Below, piece after piece: positions 1-7,360 of a stretch of 37,898 bases of DNA. Under the pieces are notes generated by a model. The model was given only the letters and a program-made list of their open reading frames with translations. It did no database searches and was not told the origin of the DNA. This DNA is from Flavobacteriaceae bacterium. Its GTDB lineage: Bacteria; Bacteroidota; Bacteroidia; Flavobacteriales; Flavobacteriaceae. The DNA lies in NCBI GenBank assembly GCA_024743095.1, contig JANSXF010000041.1, positions 1 through 37,898 of the forward strand, written 5' to 3'. Made by a program: the position numbers and the translations under genes. The number at the start of each line of letters is the position of its first letter. Position 1 is the stretch's first letter.

Positions 1-10
1 ATCATCCAGA

Positions 11-133
11 GGGGTCAACATGCTCCAGAATAATTTAAAATCCTAGCTCTCTTCGTTTTCTTAAGGGGGTCAGCATCCGCCAGAACGACAGCACGCCAAA
101 TCTGGACTGTAAGGGGGTCAGCTTAGTCCAGTA
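11..133. repeat. Three IS21-type terminal repeats
   Basis: Three copies of a roughly 20-bp motif, GGGGTCA-n-CAT/CTT-nnn-CCAG(AA), begin at 11, 66 and 114. Multiple short repeats with a GGGGTCA...CC(A/G)GAA pattern are typical of the ends of IS21-family elements. No istA or istB gene is visible downstream, so the element lies to the left of the window or only its end survives. The last copy abuts a truncated reading frame at 122-271. The family assignment is by motif memory only. Confidence 0.5.
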
Positions 134-271
134 TATCCACTCTTTATTGGAATCAACTCATTTACCGAGTGGTATAGTTTTTATGTCTTTCTAGCTTTTC
201 TTGAAAGTGGCATTACATTTTTAATCGTATGGTATGCCATAAAATGGCCAAAACACAAGAATAATGGATAA
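122..271 (+). pseudogene. C-terminal fragment of a membrane protein
   Basis: An open frame without a start runs from the IS21-like repeat to a TAA stop at 269-271. It reads through FTEWYSFYVFLAFLESG and VWYAIKWPKHKNNG, one clear hydrophobic helix with a basic tail, so it looks like the last transmembrane segment of an integral membrane protein. The 5' part is replaced by the repeat at 114-133, consistent with truncation by the element. I do not recognise the family. From 272 to 408 I see nothing coding. Confidence 0.45.
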
Positions 272-408
272 GGGACTATCAGTGAGAAATAAAACCGCCC
301 GTTTAGCTGGACTTTTATATGTGCTGAGGGTTATACGTTACCGTTACCAAAGTTCAATAAACGATGAAAAATCTTTTTTCGATTTATTACCTTTAGGCTA
401 AAACTAAA

Positions 409-1371
409 TGGATAGGGAAAATATTATTTTGTACGATGATAAGCCCAGTATAGAAATACGGTTAGAGAATGACACCATTTGGTTGAATCAGAGACAAATG
501 GCAGACCGGTTTAATAAGAATAATGATACAATAGCTTGCACCTAAATACATCTTCGCGACTAAAGAATTGAATAAAAAAGCAACTACCGAGAAATACCCG
601 GTAGCTCTATAAGAAGGAAAAAGACAGGTAAGACGTAATGTTCCATTTTATAACCTAGATGCCATAATTTCTGTAGGTTATCGCGTTAATTCTAAGCGGT
701 AAACTCAATTTAGAATTTGGGCCAACAGCCTTTTAAAGGAATATTGGGTAAAGGACTATGCCGTCAACGAAAAAAGATTGGCTCAAAAAGAAGAGGAGAT
801 CCATATACTAAAAAATGATATTTCCATATTGGGCAGAGCATTGGAAAAAAGTCGAAAATTGAAAACAATCAATGGCTGTGTCAATTTGTTCAAGGCCTTA
901 CATTACTAGACGACTATGACCATGAAAACATAGATGTCAAAGGGTTGACCAAAAACGAAGCTATTTTTCCAAGCATGGAAGAATATCAAGAACTTATCAG
1001 CCAAATGGCTACAGGATTTAATTCTGATGTATTTGGAAAAGAGAAGGATGAAAATTTTCAAAGCTCCCTTGCACAAATTACCAAAGGTTTTGCGACGCAA
1101 GACTTTATCCCGCTATTGAAGAAAAAGCTGCCATTGTCCTGTATTTGATATCTAATAATCATTCTTTTGTCGATGGTAACAAAGGTATAGCCGCTGCTTG
1201 TTTCCTTAAGTTTTTAAGTGCAAACAACATGCTTGTTTCTCAATTTGGCAAGCCAATAATAAGTAGTGATACCTCTTGGTAAGTCTAACACTGTTTATTG
1301 CTTCCAGTAAGCCTGAAGAAATGCAAACGGTAAAACGATTGGTGATTAGCGTTCTAAATAGAAATCAATAA
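409..1371 (+). pseudogene. RhuM / Fic-DOC family pseudogene
   Basis: Conceptual translation in several frames recovers a RhuM-family (virulence RhuM with C-terminal Fic/DOC) protein. The N-terminus at 409 reads through ILYDDKPSIEIRLENDTIWL and NQRQMADRF, then stops at about 543. After frame changes come AIISVGYRVNSK (about 662) and FRIWANSLLKEYW (about 712). The segment 945-1148 holds the linker and SDVFGKEKDENFQSSL, and the Fic-like HSFVDGNKGIAAA (about 1160) and the tail SSKPEEMQTVKRLVISVLN follow in other frames. The canonical motif HxFxDGNKRxAAA has Arg changed to Gly. At least three frameshifts or stops make it non-functional. Intact homologues are about 330 residues, which matches the 960-nt span. 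Confidence 0.8.
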
Positions 1372-1407
1372 TTGAAAGTTGAAATGAACGATGGCAACCA
1401 TTCATTA

Positions 1408-1434
1408 TATATTTGCGTCTCTATATATAGAGAC
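1408..1434 (+). promoter_or_regulatory. -7 element plus palindrome before the S33 hydrolase
   Basis: TATATTTG at 1408-1415 matches the Bacteroidota -7 consensus TAnnTTTG. It is followed by a perfect 18-bp palindrome, GTCTCTATATATAGAGAC (1417-1434), which would span the expected start of transcription. I see no good -33 TTTG at 19-bp spacing. The palindrome could be an operator or a 5'-UTR hairpin; it is 30 nt upstream of the TTG start of the next gene. Confidence 0.5.
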
Positions 1435-1464
1435 TGAAATTTTAATCGATAAAACCATTGAATT

Positions 1465-2871
1465 TTGAAGAAAATTATACCATTAGCCGTTCATTTTTTA
1501 TGCTTCTTTGCAATTTGGACCGCTCAATCCCAATCTTGTACTTATTCCCATAATGTGCCTGAACTTGAAGGCTCCGTTTGTATCACTACTAATGCACCCC
1601 TGAATTATCAAGAAGGTGATGAAAATACCATAAACTTATTCGTTAGAAAGTTCCCTGCGAAAAAAGAAAGAAAGGGATCTATCTGGTTAATACCTGGAGG
1701 GCCTGGTGAATCCGGCGCAAGTCTATATCCTTTGATCAACCAGTTCTCTAACCTATTTCCCAATCTGGATGTTTTTGTTCCAGATCATAGGGGCACCGGG
1801 TATTCCGGTAAAATATGTCCCAAAGAGGAAATAGTTGATTCTCCGGATGGGATGGCCCTGGCCAATGATGAATGGGGTACCTGCTTTAACTATATGTACA
1901 GTAATTTGGAATACGTAAAGGCTTTTACCATAACCAATGCCGCTAGGGACCTTAGCTTCTTGATCAATGAATTTAGCGGAGCGGGGGAGCGCTACATCTA
2001 TGGTGTTTCCTATGGAACACAATTGGTGTTGCGATTGTTACAATTAGGGACAGTAGATCTAGATGCGGTCATCCTGGATTCTCTGGTCCCTCTTCAAGAC
2101 GATTACGATTTTGATCTAAGCCATAGATCATTGGTTACGGATGATGTTGGAAAATCTTTCCTTGAACAAGTTGATCTCAGGGAACCTAAGGACACAACCT
2201 TGGAAGAGCAATTGAACAGCATCATAGAGCGCGCTAAAACTGATACGGAGTTTACAGCTAATTTACCAAACCAGGATCTGGCCATCCTTTTCGGTATGAT
2301 GTTGGACATACCATTTGTGCGGAATTCAATACCGGAAATCATAAAGGGGCTCAACAGCAACGACTTTGGACCACTCCAAAAGGCCATCACACAGATCACA
2401 ACGTTTTATAATGATTATGGCGCTGCGTATCGATCCTCAACCAATTCCATTCCATTGACGCAGGTCATTACTGCTTCTGAAAATAATCTGAGACCTGAAA
2501 TGACAAAAGCTGAAGTTATTGTTGAATCAGAAAATTTATTGTTCAAAAGTCCACTCCCCAATTTAATTGCTGAAAACTCGATGCCAACCTATTCCAGGGA
2601 TGAACACTTTGGGAAAACACCGCAACACATACCGGCAACTTTGATTATCAATGGTACGCTCGATTCCAAAACACATATTAAGGGAGCCGTGCGACATTAC
2701 AAGCGCCTTGCCCAAAACAGCAGTTCAATATCCTTCATCAGGGTTAAGAACGCTCCGCATTTTATTGCGCTTTTTGCACCAAGTGCATTTGAAAAAGTTG
2801 TAAGCAGGTTTGTGGATAATAAAGCTATAGGATATCAAACCGTTACCGATGATAGTTTAGAAATAGATTAA
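1465..2871 (+). CDS. Secreted S33-type alpha/beta hydrolase (TAP-like)
   Basis: A 468-residue protein of the prolyl-aminopeptidase/tripeptidyl-aminopeptidase type (peptidase S33). Residues 1-22 form a signal peptide, so it is probably periplasmic or lipid-anchored by export. Visible motifs are the oxyanion loop PGGPGESG (78-85), DHRGTGYS (107-114), the nucleophile elbow GVSYG with Ser182, and near the C-terminus INGTLDSKTH (acid region) and NAPHF (catalytic His). These proteins cleave N-terminal residues or esters; the substrate cannot be read from the sequence. The start is TTG at 1465: it is the first codon after an in-frame stop, it yields a proper signal peptide, and the next ATG lies far inside the fold. 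The gene appears monocistronic, with its own promoter and a terminator at 2892. Confidence 0.88.
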   Translation: MKKIIPLAVHFLCFFAIWTAQSQSCTYSHNVPELEGSVCITTNAPLNYQEGDENTINLFVRKFPAKKERKGSIWLIPGGPGESGASLYPLINQFSNLFPNLDVFVPDHRGTGYSGKICPKEEIVDSPDGMALANDEWGTCFNYMYSNLEYVKAFTITNAARDLSFLINEFSGAGERYIYGVSYGTQLVLRLLQLGTVDLDAVILDSLVPLQDDYDFDLSHRSLVTDDVGKSFLEQVDLREPKDTTLEEQLNSIIERAKTDTEFTANLPNQDLAILFGMMLDIPFVRNSIPEIIKGLNSNDFGPLQKAITQITTFYNDYGAAYRSSTNSIPLTQVITASENNLRPEMTKAEVIVESENLLFKSPLPNLIAENSMPTYSRDEHFGKTPQHIPATLIINGTLDSKTHIKGAVRHYKRLAQNSSSISFIRVKNAPHFIALFAPSAFEKVVSRFVDNKAIGYQTVTDDSLEID

Positions 2872-2891
2872 ATGCCTAAGTCAGTAGCTTT

Positions 2892-2935
2892 AAAACATCC
2901 AATACTGCTTGTTTTGATGGGGTGTTTCTTTTTTT
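2892..2935 (+). terminator. Rho-independent terminator after the hydrolase
   Basis: The stem AAACATCC / GGGTGTTT (one G-U pair, loop about 19 nt) is followed immediately by CTTTTTTTC. It lies 20 nt after the stop of the S33 hydrolase and separates it from the next promoter. Confidence 0.65.
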
Positions 2936-2958
2936 CATAAAAATATTAACGCGACAAT

Positions 2959-2989
2959 GTTGCAATAATATAAATTATTTATAAGTTTG
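2959..2989 (+). promoter_or_regulatory. Promoter of the metal island, with AT-rich inverted repeat
   Basis: GTTG (2959-2962) and TAAGTTTG (2982-2989) match the Bacteroidota -33/-7 pair with exactly 19 bp between them. The spacer contains the inverted repeat AATAAT-ATAA-ATTATT (2964-2979), a position where a Fur/Zur-like repressor could block polymerase. The predicted start near 2996 means the reductase must begin at 3002 or 3017, not further upstream. Confidence 0.6.
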
Positions 2990-3016
2990 ACAAAAATTTG
3001 GATGTCAAACCATCAT

Positions 3017-3925
3017 ATGGAAAAGAGCAAAAATTACGATGTTGTCATTATTGGAGGAAGTTATGCAGGGCTTTCTGCTGCATTGGCCTTGGGAAGATCT
3101 TTGAGAAAAACATTGATTGTTGATGCTGGAGATCCCTGTAATAAACAAACCCCACATTCCCATAATTTTTTGACACAGGACGGAAAACCTCCCAGCGAAA
3201 TTGCCACTGTGGCAAAACAACAGTTGTTAAACTATGATAGGGTCGAGTTTGTAGACGGTGTTGCCATAAAAGCGGATATCCTGGAGAATGGTTTTTTGGT
3301 GCATATGGGAAGTGGGGAGGCTTTTGAAGGAAAAAGAATAATTCTCGCAACAGGAATAAAGGATACCATGCCCGAAATTCCAGGTTTTAAAGAATGTTGG
3401 GGAATTTCCGTGATACACTGCCCGTACTGCCATGGCTATGAATACCGCGGGAATAAGGTAGGGCTGATAGCTCCACCCGAAAAGGCTTTTCACTTGGCTT
3501 CCCTGTTGGTCAATCTGGGCAACGATATCACCCTCTTACAAGAAGAGCCTTCAAGTTTTGATAAAGAGCAATTGAAGACCTTGCATAAACACAATATTAC
3601 AATCCTCAACCATGAAGTTGTCTCGATCGAGCATAAGAACGGATACCTTGAACAGGTACGGTTTGACAATGGAGACCGAATCAAGCTTTCAGCCATATAC
3701 GCAGGACTACCTTTTGGACAAAGTTCAAGTATTCCGATGGATTTGGGATGTGCATTTAATGAGCAAGGGTACATTCAAACGGACCATTTTCAAAAAACCT
3801 CCGTGCCGGGGGTATTTGCCTGTGGCGATAACTGTATCCCAATGCGGTCGGTTGCACAAGCGGTGGCATCCGGAAACATTGCGGGCGCCATGGCCAACAT
3901 GGAACTTTCACAAGAATCCTTTTAA
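3017..3925 (+). CDS. Thioredoxin-reductase-like FAD oxidoreductase (CPYC)
   Basis: A 302-residue pyridine-nucleotide-disulfide oxidoreductase of the low-molecular-weight thioredoxin reductase type. The FAD-binding motif IIGGSYAG is at 11-18, the redox-active CPYC is at 135-138 (the same position as in E. coli TrxB), and the FAD-contacting GVFACGDNC is near the C-terminus. The second Rossmann segment, which normally has GxGxxA for NADPH, reads VGLIAPPEKA, so the NADPH loop is not canonical and the electron donor may differ. ATG 3017 was chosen because the promoter -7 box ends at 2989; ATG 3002 is possible. It is followed after 10 nt by a MerC gene, hinting at a role in metal or thiol chemistry (inference). 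Confidence 0.85.
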   Translation: MEKSKNYDVVIIGGSYAGLSAALALGRSLRKTLIVDAGDPCNKQTPHSHNFLTQDGKPPSEIATVAKQQLLNYDRVEFVDGVAIKADILENGFLVHMGSGEAFEGKRIILATGIKDTMPEIPGFKECWGISVIHCPYCHGYEYRGNKVGLIAPPEKAFHLASLLVNLGNDITLLQEEPSSFDKEQLKTLHKHNITILNHEVVSIEHKNGYLEQVRFDNGDRIKLSAIYAGLPFGQSSSIPMDLGCAFNEQGYIQTDHFQKTSVPGVFACGDNCIPMRSVAQAVASGNIAGAMANMELSQESF

Positions 3926-3935
3926 ATCAAAAACT

Positions 3936-4322
3936 ATGAAGATAAAAACACCGACATTTGACATAATAGCCCTTACAAGTTCACTTATCTGTGCCATTCA
4001 TTGTGCAGCAGTGCCCATTGTTCTTTCATTCTCATCCTTGTCAAGCCTACATTTTTTACACCATCCTTTTATTGAATGGTCGTTTATCGGGCTTGGTGTG
4101 GTGTTCGTCTTTGTCTCGCTGTGGCCGAGTTATAGAAAAGTACATTATAGCCCCAAACCTTTGATTTTTGCTGCCATCGGATTTGGTTTGATTGCTTTGG
4201 GCAGATTGGATTTGAATGAAGCATGGGAAATCATAAATACTGTTGGAGGAGCACTAGTAGTTTCGCTCGCCCACTTTGTGAACTGGAAATTGTTGCGATG
4301 CAAATTGGACCATAAACATTGA
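3936..4322 (+). CDS. MerC domain membrane protein
   Basis: A 128-residue inner-membrane protein with four hydrophobic segments. Near the N-terminus it carries the MerC signature SLICAIHCAAVPIV, a Cys-x3-Cys pair with an intervening His inside helix 1 that in MerC proteins binds or passes heavy-metal ions. The C-terminus RCKLDHKH is also Cys/His-bearing. The family is best known for mercury uptake, but in Flavobacteriia MerC homologues commonly sit beside TonB-receptor and metal-regulon genes with no mer operon. It follows the flavoprotein by 10 nt, so the two are co-transcribed. ATG 3936 is preferred because a longer frame upstream merely overlaps the reductase out of frame. Confidence 0.82.
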   Translation: MKIKTPTFDIIALTSSLICAIHCAAVPIVLSFSSLSSLHFLHHPFIEWSFIGLGVVFVFVSLWPSYRKVHYSPKPLIFAAIGFGLIALGRLDLNEAWEIINTVGGALVVSLAHFVNWKLLRCKLDHKH

Positions 4323-4394
4323 TTCCCAATTTTGTCTGACTTACCGAGAACTTTAAGGTCAACTTAACAATATTTATAATAACTTTAGGGCCCA

Positions 4395-4703
4395 ATGCAA
4401 AGAGGCTACGTGAGACATAGTATCGGCTTTTTCTTTTTGGCCATTTTCCTTATGGTTAAAATGGCAGGCCTCCACGTGTTGGCCCATGAAGGTGATCAAG
4501 ATCACTATGCCCATTGTATTGTCTGCGACCATGTCGTAAAGGGCCAAGACGCTCCAGAGTTGTTCCTGGCTTCCACCGAATATGTCATTAATGTCCCTGG
4601 GCCAATTCCTCAGGAGCAGGTTTCCAACGAATATGAATTTCTTTTTGATGGTGTTCTTACCATCGACCAACTTTTTTCCAGGCCACCTCCAAGTTTGATC
4701 TAA
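4395..4703 (+). CDS. Small His/Cys membrane-anchored protein
   Basis: A 102-residue protein with one N-terminal hydrophobic segment (about 9-28), followed by LHVLAHEGDQDHYAHCIVCDHVV (residues about 26-48), a cluster of five His, two Cys and several acids that looks like a metal-binding site just outside the membrane. I do not recognise a named family; short proteins of this kind often precede TonB-dependent receptors in Flavobacteriia. The 72-nt gap before it has a weak -7-like TAACTTTA at 4380-4387. Its position between MerC and the TonB receptor suggests metal capture or sensing (inference). Confidence 0.68.
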   Translation: MQRGYVRHSIGFFFLAIFLMVKMAGLHVLAHEGDQDHYAHCIVCDHVVKGQDAPELFLASTEYVINVPGPIPQEQVSNEYEFLFDGVLTIDQLFSRPPPSLI

Positions 4704-4884
4704 CTACACAAGGTACACTTACTTTTGATTTTATCACGCTTTTCGGAGCAATTGGTCACATGCTTTATTTGGACATGGATTGTCCATTTAACCCAAATGG
4801 CCAAAGTCTACCTTGTCTTAGCACACCTTACATTAATGGTTCTTCCAACTTAACTTGTGAAGAAAAACATCCGATCAAGGCCAT

Positions 4885-4990
4885 TTTTCACAGAATTTTT
4901 GTGAAAAGGTGAAAATGATCTTGTTGCACGTTTAGAACCTTGCCCCAAGGTGTTGCTTTCCAATACTGCTGAATCGCTGCCCGATTCGGT
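4885..4990 (+). promoter_or_regulatory. Structured leader of the TonB receptor gene
   Basis: The 321-nt gap 4704-5024 has no convincing gene but three compact hairpins in its second half. They are TTTTCACA/TGTGAAAA (4885-4907, loop 7), CCTTG/CAAGG (4938-4950, loop 3) and GAATCG/CGATTC (4971-4987, loop 5, extendable by a G-U and a C-G pair). A further inverted repeat, GGACA-n5-TGTCC, is at 4771-4785. The last hairpin ends 35 nt before the start codon. No known riboswitch class is recognisable to me; this may be a regulatory leader or attenuator. Confidence 0.4.
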
Positions 4991-5024
4991 TGAATGTTCA
5001 ATAACCCCAACCAATAATTTACAA

Positions 5025-7358
5025 ATGAAAAATACTTTTATTGCATTAGTATTAACACTCTTTTTTTTCCAATATGGCATAGGCCAAAAAAATACCGGAG
5101 AAGTGTCCGGTAGGATTGTAAACATTGATTTGGAATACTTGGAAGGTATCACCATTCGATTGTTGGATACCCCTTATGCGACCAGTACGGATGAGAACGG
5201 AAGATTTTATCTAAGGAATGTTCCAAATGGCAATTATACCCTTCAAGCATCCGGTATCGGGCTTACCGCTACCAAACAAAATATTGAAGTAAACGGAAAA
5301 CCATTGCAACTTACCCTGCAATTGAACGAGGCTACCAGTCAGCTCCAGGAGGTTGTGCTCCTTGGAAATAAACGAACGGAGATTTCCAGTGCCCTGACAC
5401 GGACTGAGACACCTTTGGTGGAAATACCCCAGAATGTTCAAATCGTTGAACCCGATTTTTTGGATGATCTCCAAGTGTTCGGTATAGAGCAGGTCTACCA
5501 AGCCGTTCCCGGGATTACCAGTGCGGGCTATGGTGCGGTCAATATAAGGGGCTTCAACACCAATAGTCGTAGCTTTTTGACCAATGGTCTCAAAGGTTCC
5601 CCTTACCCGGAAGGGGTTGAGCCATTAATGGCAAATATAGAACGGGTGGAGGTGCTCTATGGAGCGTCATCCATCCTGTATGGGCAGGATAATATTGGTG
5701 GCAATATCAACCTTATTACCAAACAACCAAAAAAGTATACGGCCTTCAATGCTTCGCTCTCGGGTGGAAGCTTTGATTTGGTGCGTGCCATGGCCGATAT
5801 CACCGGTAGTATAGATAATAAGAAGTCGCTTTACTATTTATTTGGGGCGGCATACCAAAACGGAGGTAGGTTTACCAATGATTTCGATAATGAAAACCTT
5901 CAGATCTATGGTTCGCTCAAATGGGAGATAAGTGCAAAAACTACGTTTCAGTTCAATGGAAACTTTACCAGGGACAGGGCCAGTAGCAACTATGCTCCCT
6001 CGATTCCGGTTTATAATGGCGAAGACCCGGGGCTTTTCAGTCTTCCCAATGACTTTACCACTTTGGGCCCCAATTCAAGATACAAAGGGGATTCCTTTCA
6101 ATTGCAGGGAATTCTAAAGCACTCCTTTAATGATAATTGGAAAGGCAGTTTAGCTATGGCCTACAGCGAGAGCCGGGCCAATAGGCAGCAGTTCAGTACC
6201 AATGGTATAGACCCGCAGACGGATGAAGCGACCAGGTCCATTTATATGCTACAGCTTAATTCCCCAACACTGACGATCAATCCCTACATCAATGGGAAAT
6301 TTTCCTTTTTGGGCATGGAACACCGCATGGTGGCCGGGCTGGACATTACCAATAACCAGAGCAATTACCCGGAAGGGTATAAAATAATATCGACCAGCCC
6401 TTTGAATGTACTTTCACCGGAATTTCCGAGCATTCCACCTTCCAACCCGGATTACTCATTGAATACCAAGACAGAGGATTTTGTTTTTAATACCGTTGGA
6501 GGTTATGTGTCCGATCAAATTTCCTTTTCGGACAAGTTCAAGGCACTTTTGGGTCTGCGTTACAATAACTACTACAGGAGGTATCTGGCATTGAACCAAG
6601 ACGATTCCGTTGCCATAGAAGAGCTCCCGGAAGTTTCGGAAAGTTGGATTCCCAGAGCGGGATTGGTTTTTATGCCAACGGAGAAAAGCAGTATTTACAT
6701 TGATTATAATAAGGGCTTCATCCCCCAGTATTCCAATTATGCAAATGTAGGCGGGCCATTCGACCCTGAAACCTCACATCAATTCGAGCTCGGTTACAAG
6801 GGAAGCCTTGTGAATGGCAACCTTCAGACAACCGTTGCACTATACACCATAAAAAAGGAAAATGTATTGGTGTTCTATAGAGACGAGAATCTTCCCCTTG
6901 GTTATGGTTATAGGCCGTTGGAGGCTGTGCGGAGCAAGGGTATGGAATTGGGTATTACCGGCAAATTGACCAGAAACCTCTCGATATTGGCCAATTACAG
7001 TTTTAATGAAACATACACCACGGAGAGCGAGGATCCGGCCGACATCGGAACTACTCCCAACAATTCGCCAAAACATACCATTTCCAGTTGGTTGGACTAT
7101 CAGGTTGGCGAGGGAGTACTCAAGGGCCTTGAACTTGGATTCGGGGTAAATTATATGGATGAGAGAAAGGCCTACTTTGGATCCGTCCCTGACTATGCCA
7201 TTGCCAGGGCACTTATTGGTTATAGCTATAAAAACTACAGGCTCCAGATAAATGCCGAGAACATTTTTGATAGGACGTATGCCGTAAACGGATTGTACAC
7301 CAACTATACCCCTGGTGCACCTAGGAGTTTATTGTTCACACTTTCTTATTCGCTTTAA
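5025..7358 (+). CDS. TonB-dependent receptor, siderophore-type
   Basis: A 777-residue outer-membrane receptor. The signal peptide covers about 1-21 (MKNTFIALVL...GIGQ). A carboxypeptidase-regulatory-like beta domain follows (about 25-105, with VSGRIVN and DENGRFYLRNVPNGNY). The plug domain (about 115-225) includes VNIRGFNTN and VEVLYGASSILYGQDNIGG, typical of the siderophore receptor branch. A 22-strand barrel ends in the aromatic terminus LFTLSYSL. Receptors of this branch import chelated metals or similar small complexes using TonB energy. The start is ATG 5025, which gives a clean signal peptide; an upstream in-frame ATG at 4950 would add an implausible soluble extension over the leader hairpins. 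It is 2 nt from the permease gene, so receptor and ABC transporter are co-expressed. The substrate is inferred to be a zinc or other metal complex from the neighbours. Confidence 0.9.
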   Translation: MKNTFIALVLTLFFFQYGIGQKNTGEVSGRIVNIDLEYLEGITIRLLDTPYATSTDENGRFYLRNVPNGNYTLQASGIGLTATKQNIEVNGKPLQLTLQLNEATSQLQEVVLLGNKRTEISSALTRTETPLVEIPQNVQIVEPDFLDDLQVFGIEQVYQAVPGITSAGYGAVNIRGFNTNSRSFLTNGLKGSPYPEGVEPLMANIERVEVLYGASSILYGQDNIGGNINLITKQPKKYTAFNASLSGGSFDLVRAMADITGSIDNKKSLYYLFGAAYQNGGRFTNDFDNENLQIYGSLKWEISAKTTFQFNGNFTRDRASSNYAPSIPVYNGEDPGLFSLPNDFTTLGPNSRYKGDSFQLQGILKHSFNDNWKGSLAMAYSESRANRQQFSTNGIDPQTDEATRSIYMLQLNSPTLTINPYINGKFSFLGMEHRMVAGLDITNNQSNYPEGYKIISTSPLNVLSPEFPSIPPSNPDYSLNTKTEDFVFNTVGGYVSDQISFSDKFKALLGLRYNNYYRRYLALNQDDSVAIEELPEVSESWIPRAGLVFMPTEKSSIYIDYNKGFIPQYSNYANVGGPFDPETSHQFELGYKGSLVNGNLQTTVALYTIKKENVLVFYRDENLPLGYGYRPLEAVRSKGMELGITGKLTRNLSILANYSFNETYTTESEDPADIGTTPNNSPKHTISSWLDYQVGEGVLKGLELGFGVNYMDERKAYFGSVPDYAIARALIGYSYKNYRLQINAENIFDRTYAVNGLYTNYTPGAPRSLLFTLSYSL

Positions 7359-7360
7359 CC

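Noticed and set aside
3612..3935. Upstream extension of the MerC frame over the flavoprotein gene
   Set aside because: It overlaps a well-supported gene in another frame; the MerC homology begins at ATG 3936 after a normal 10-nt gap.
4704..5024. Cobalamin riboswitch in the receptor leader
   Set aside because: Hairpins exist but I cannot find the conserved B12-box sequence, so no class was assigned.
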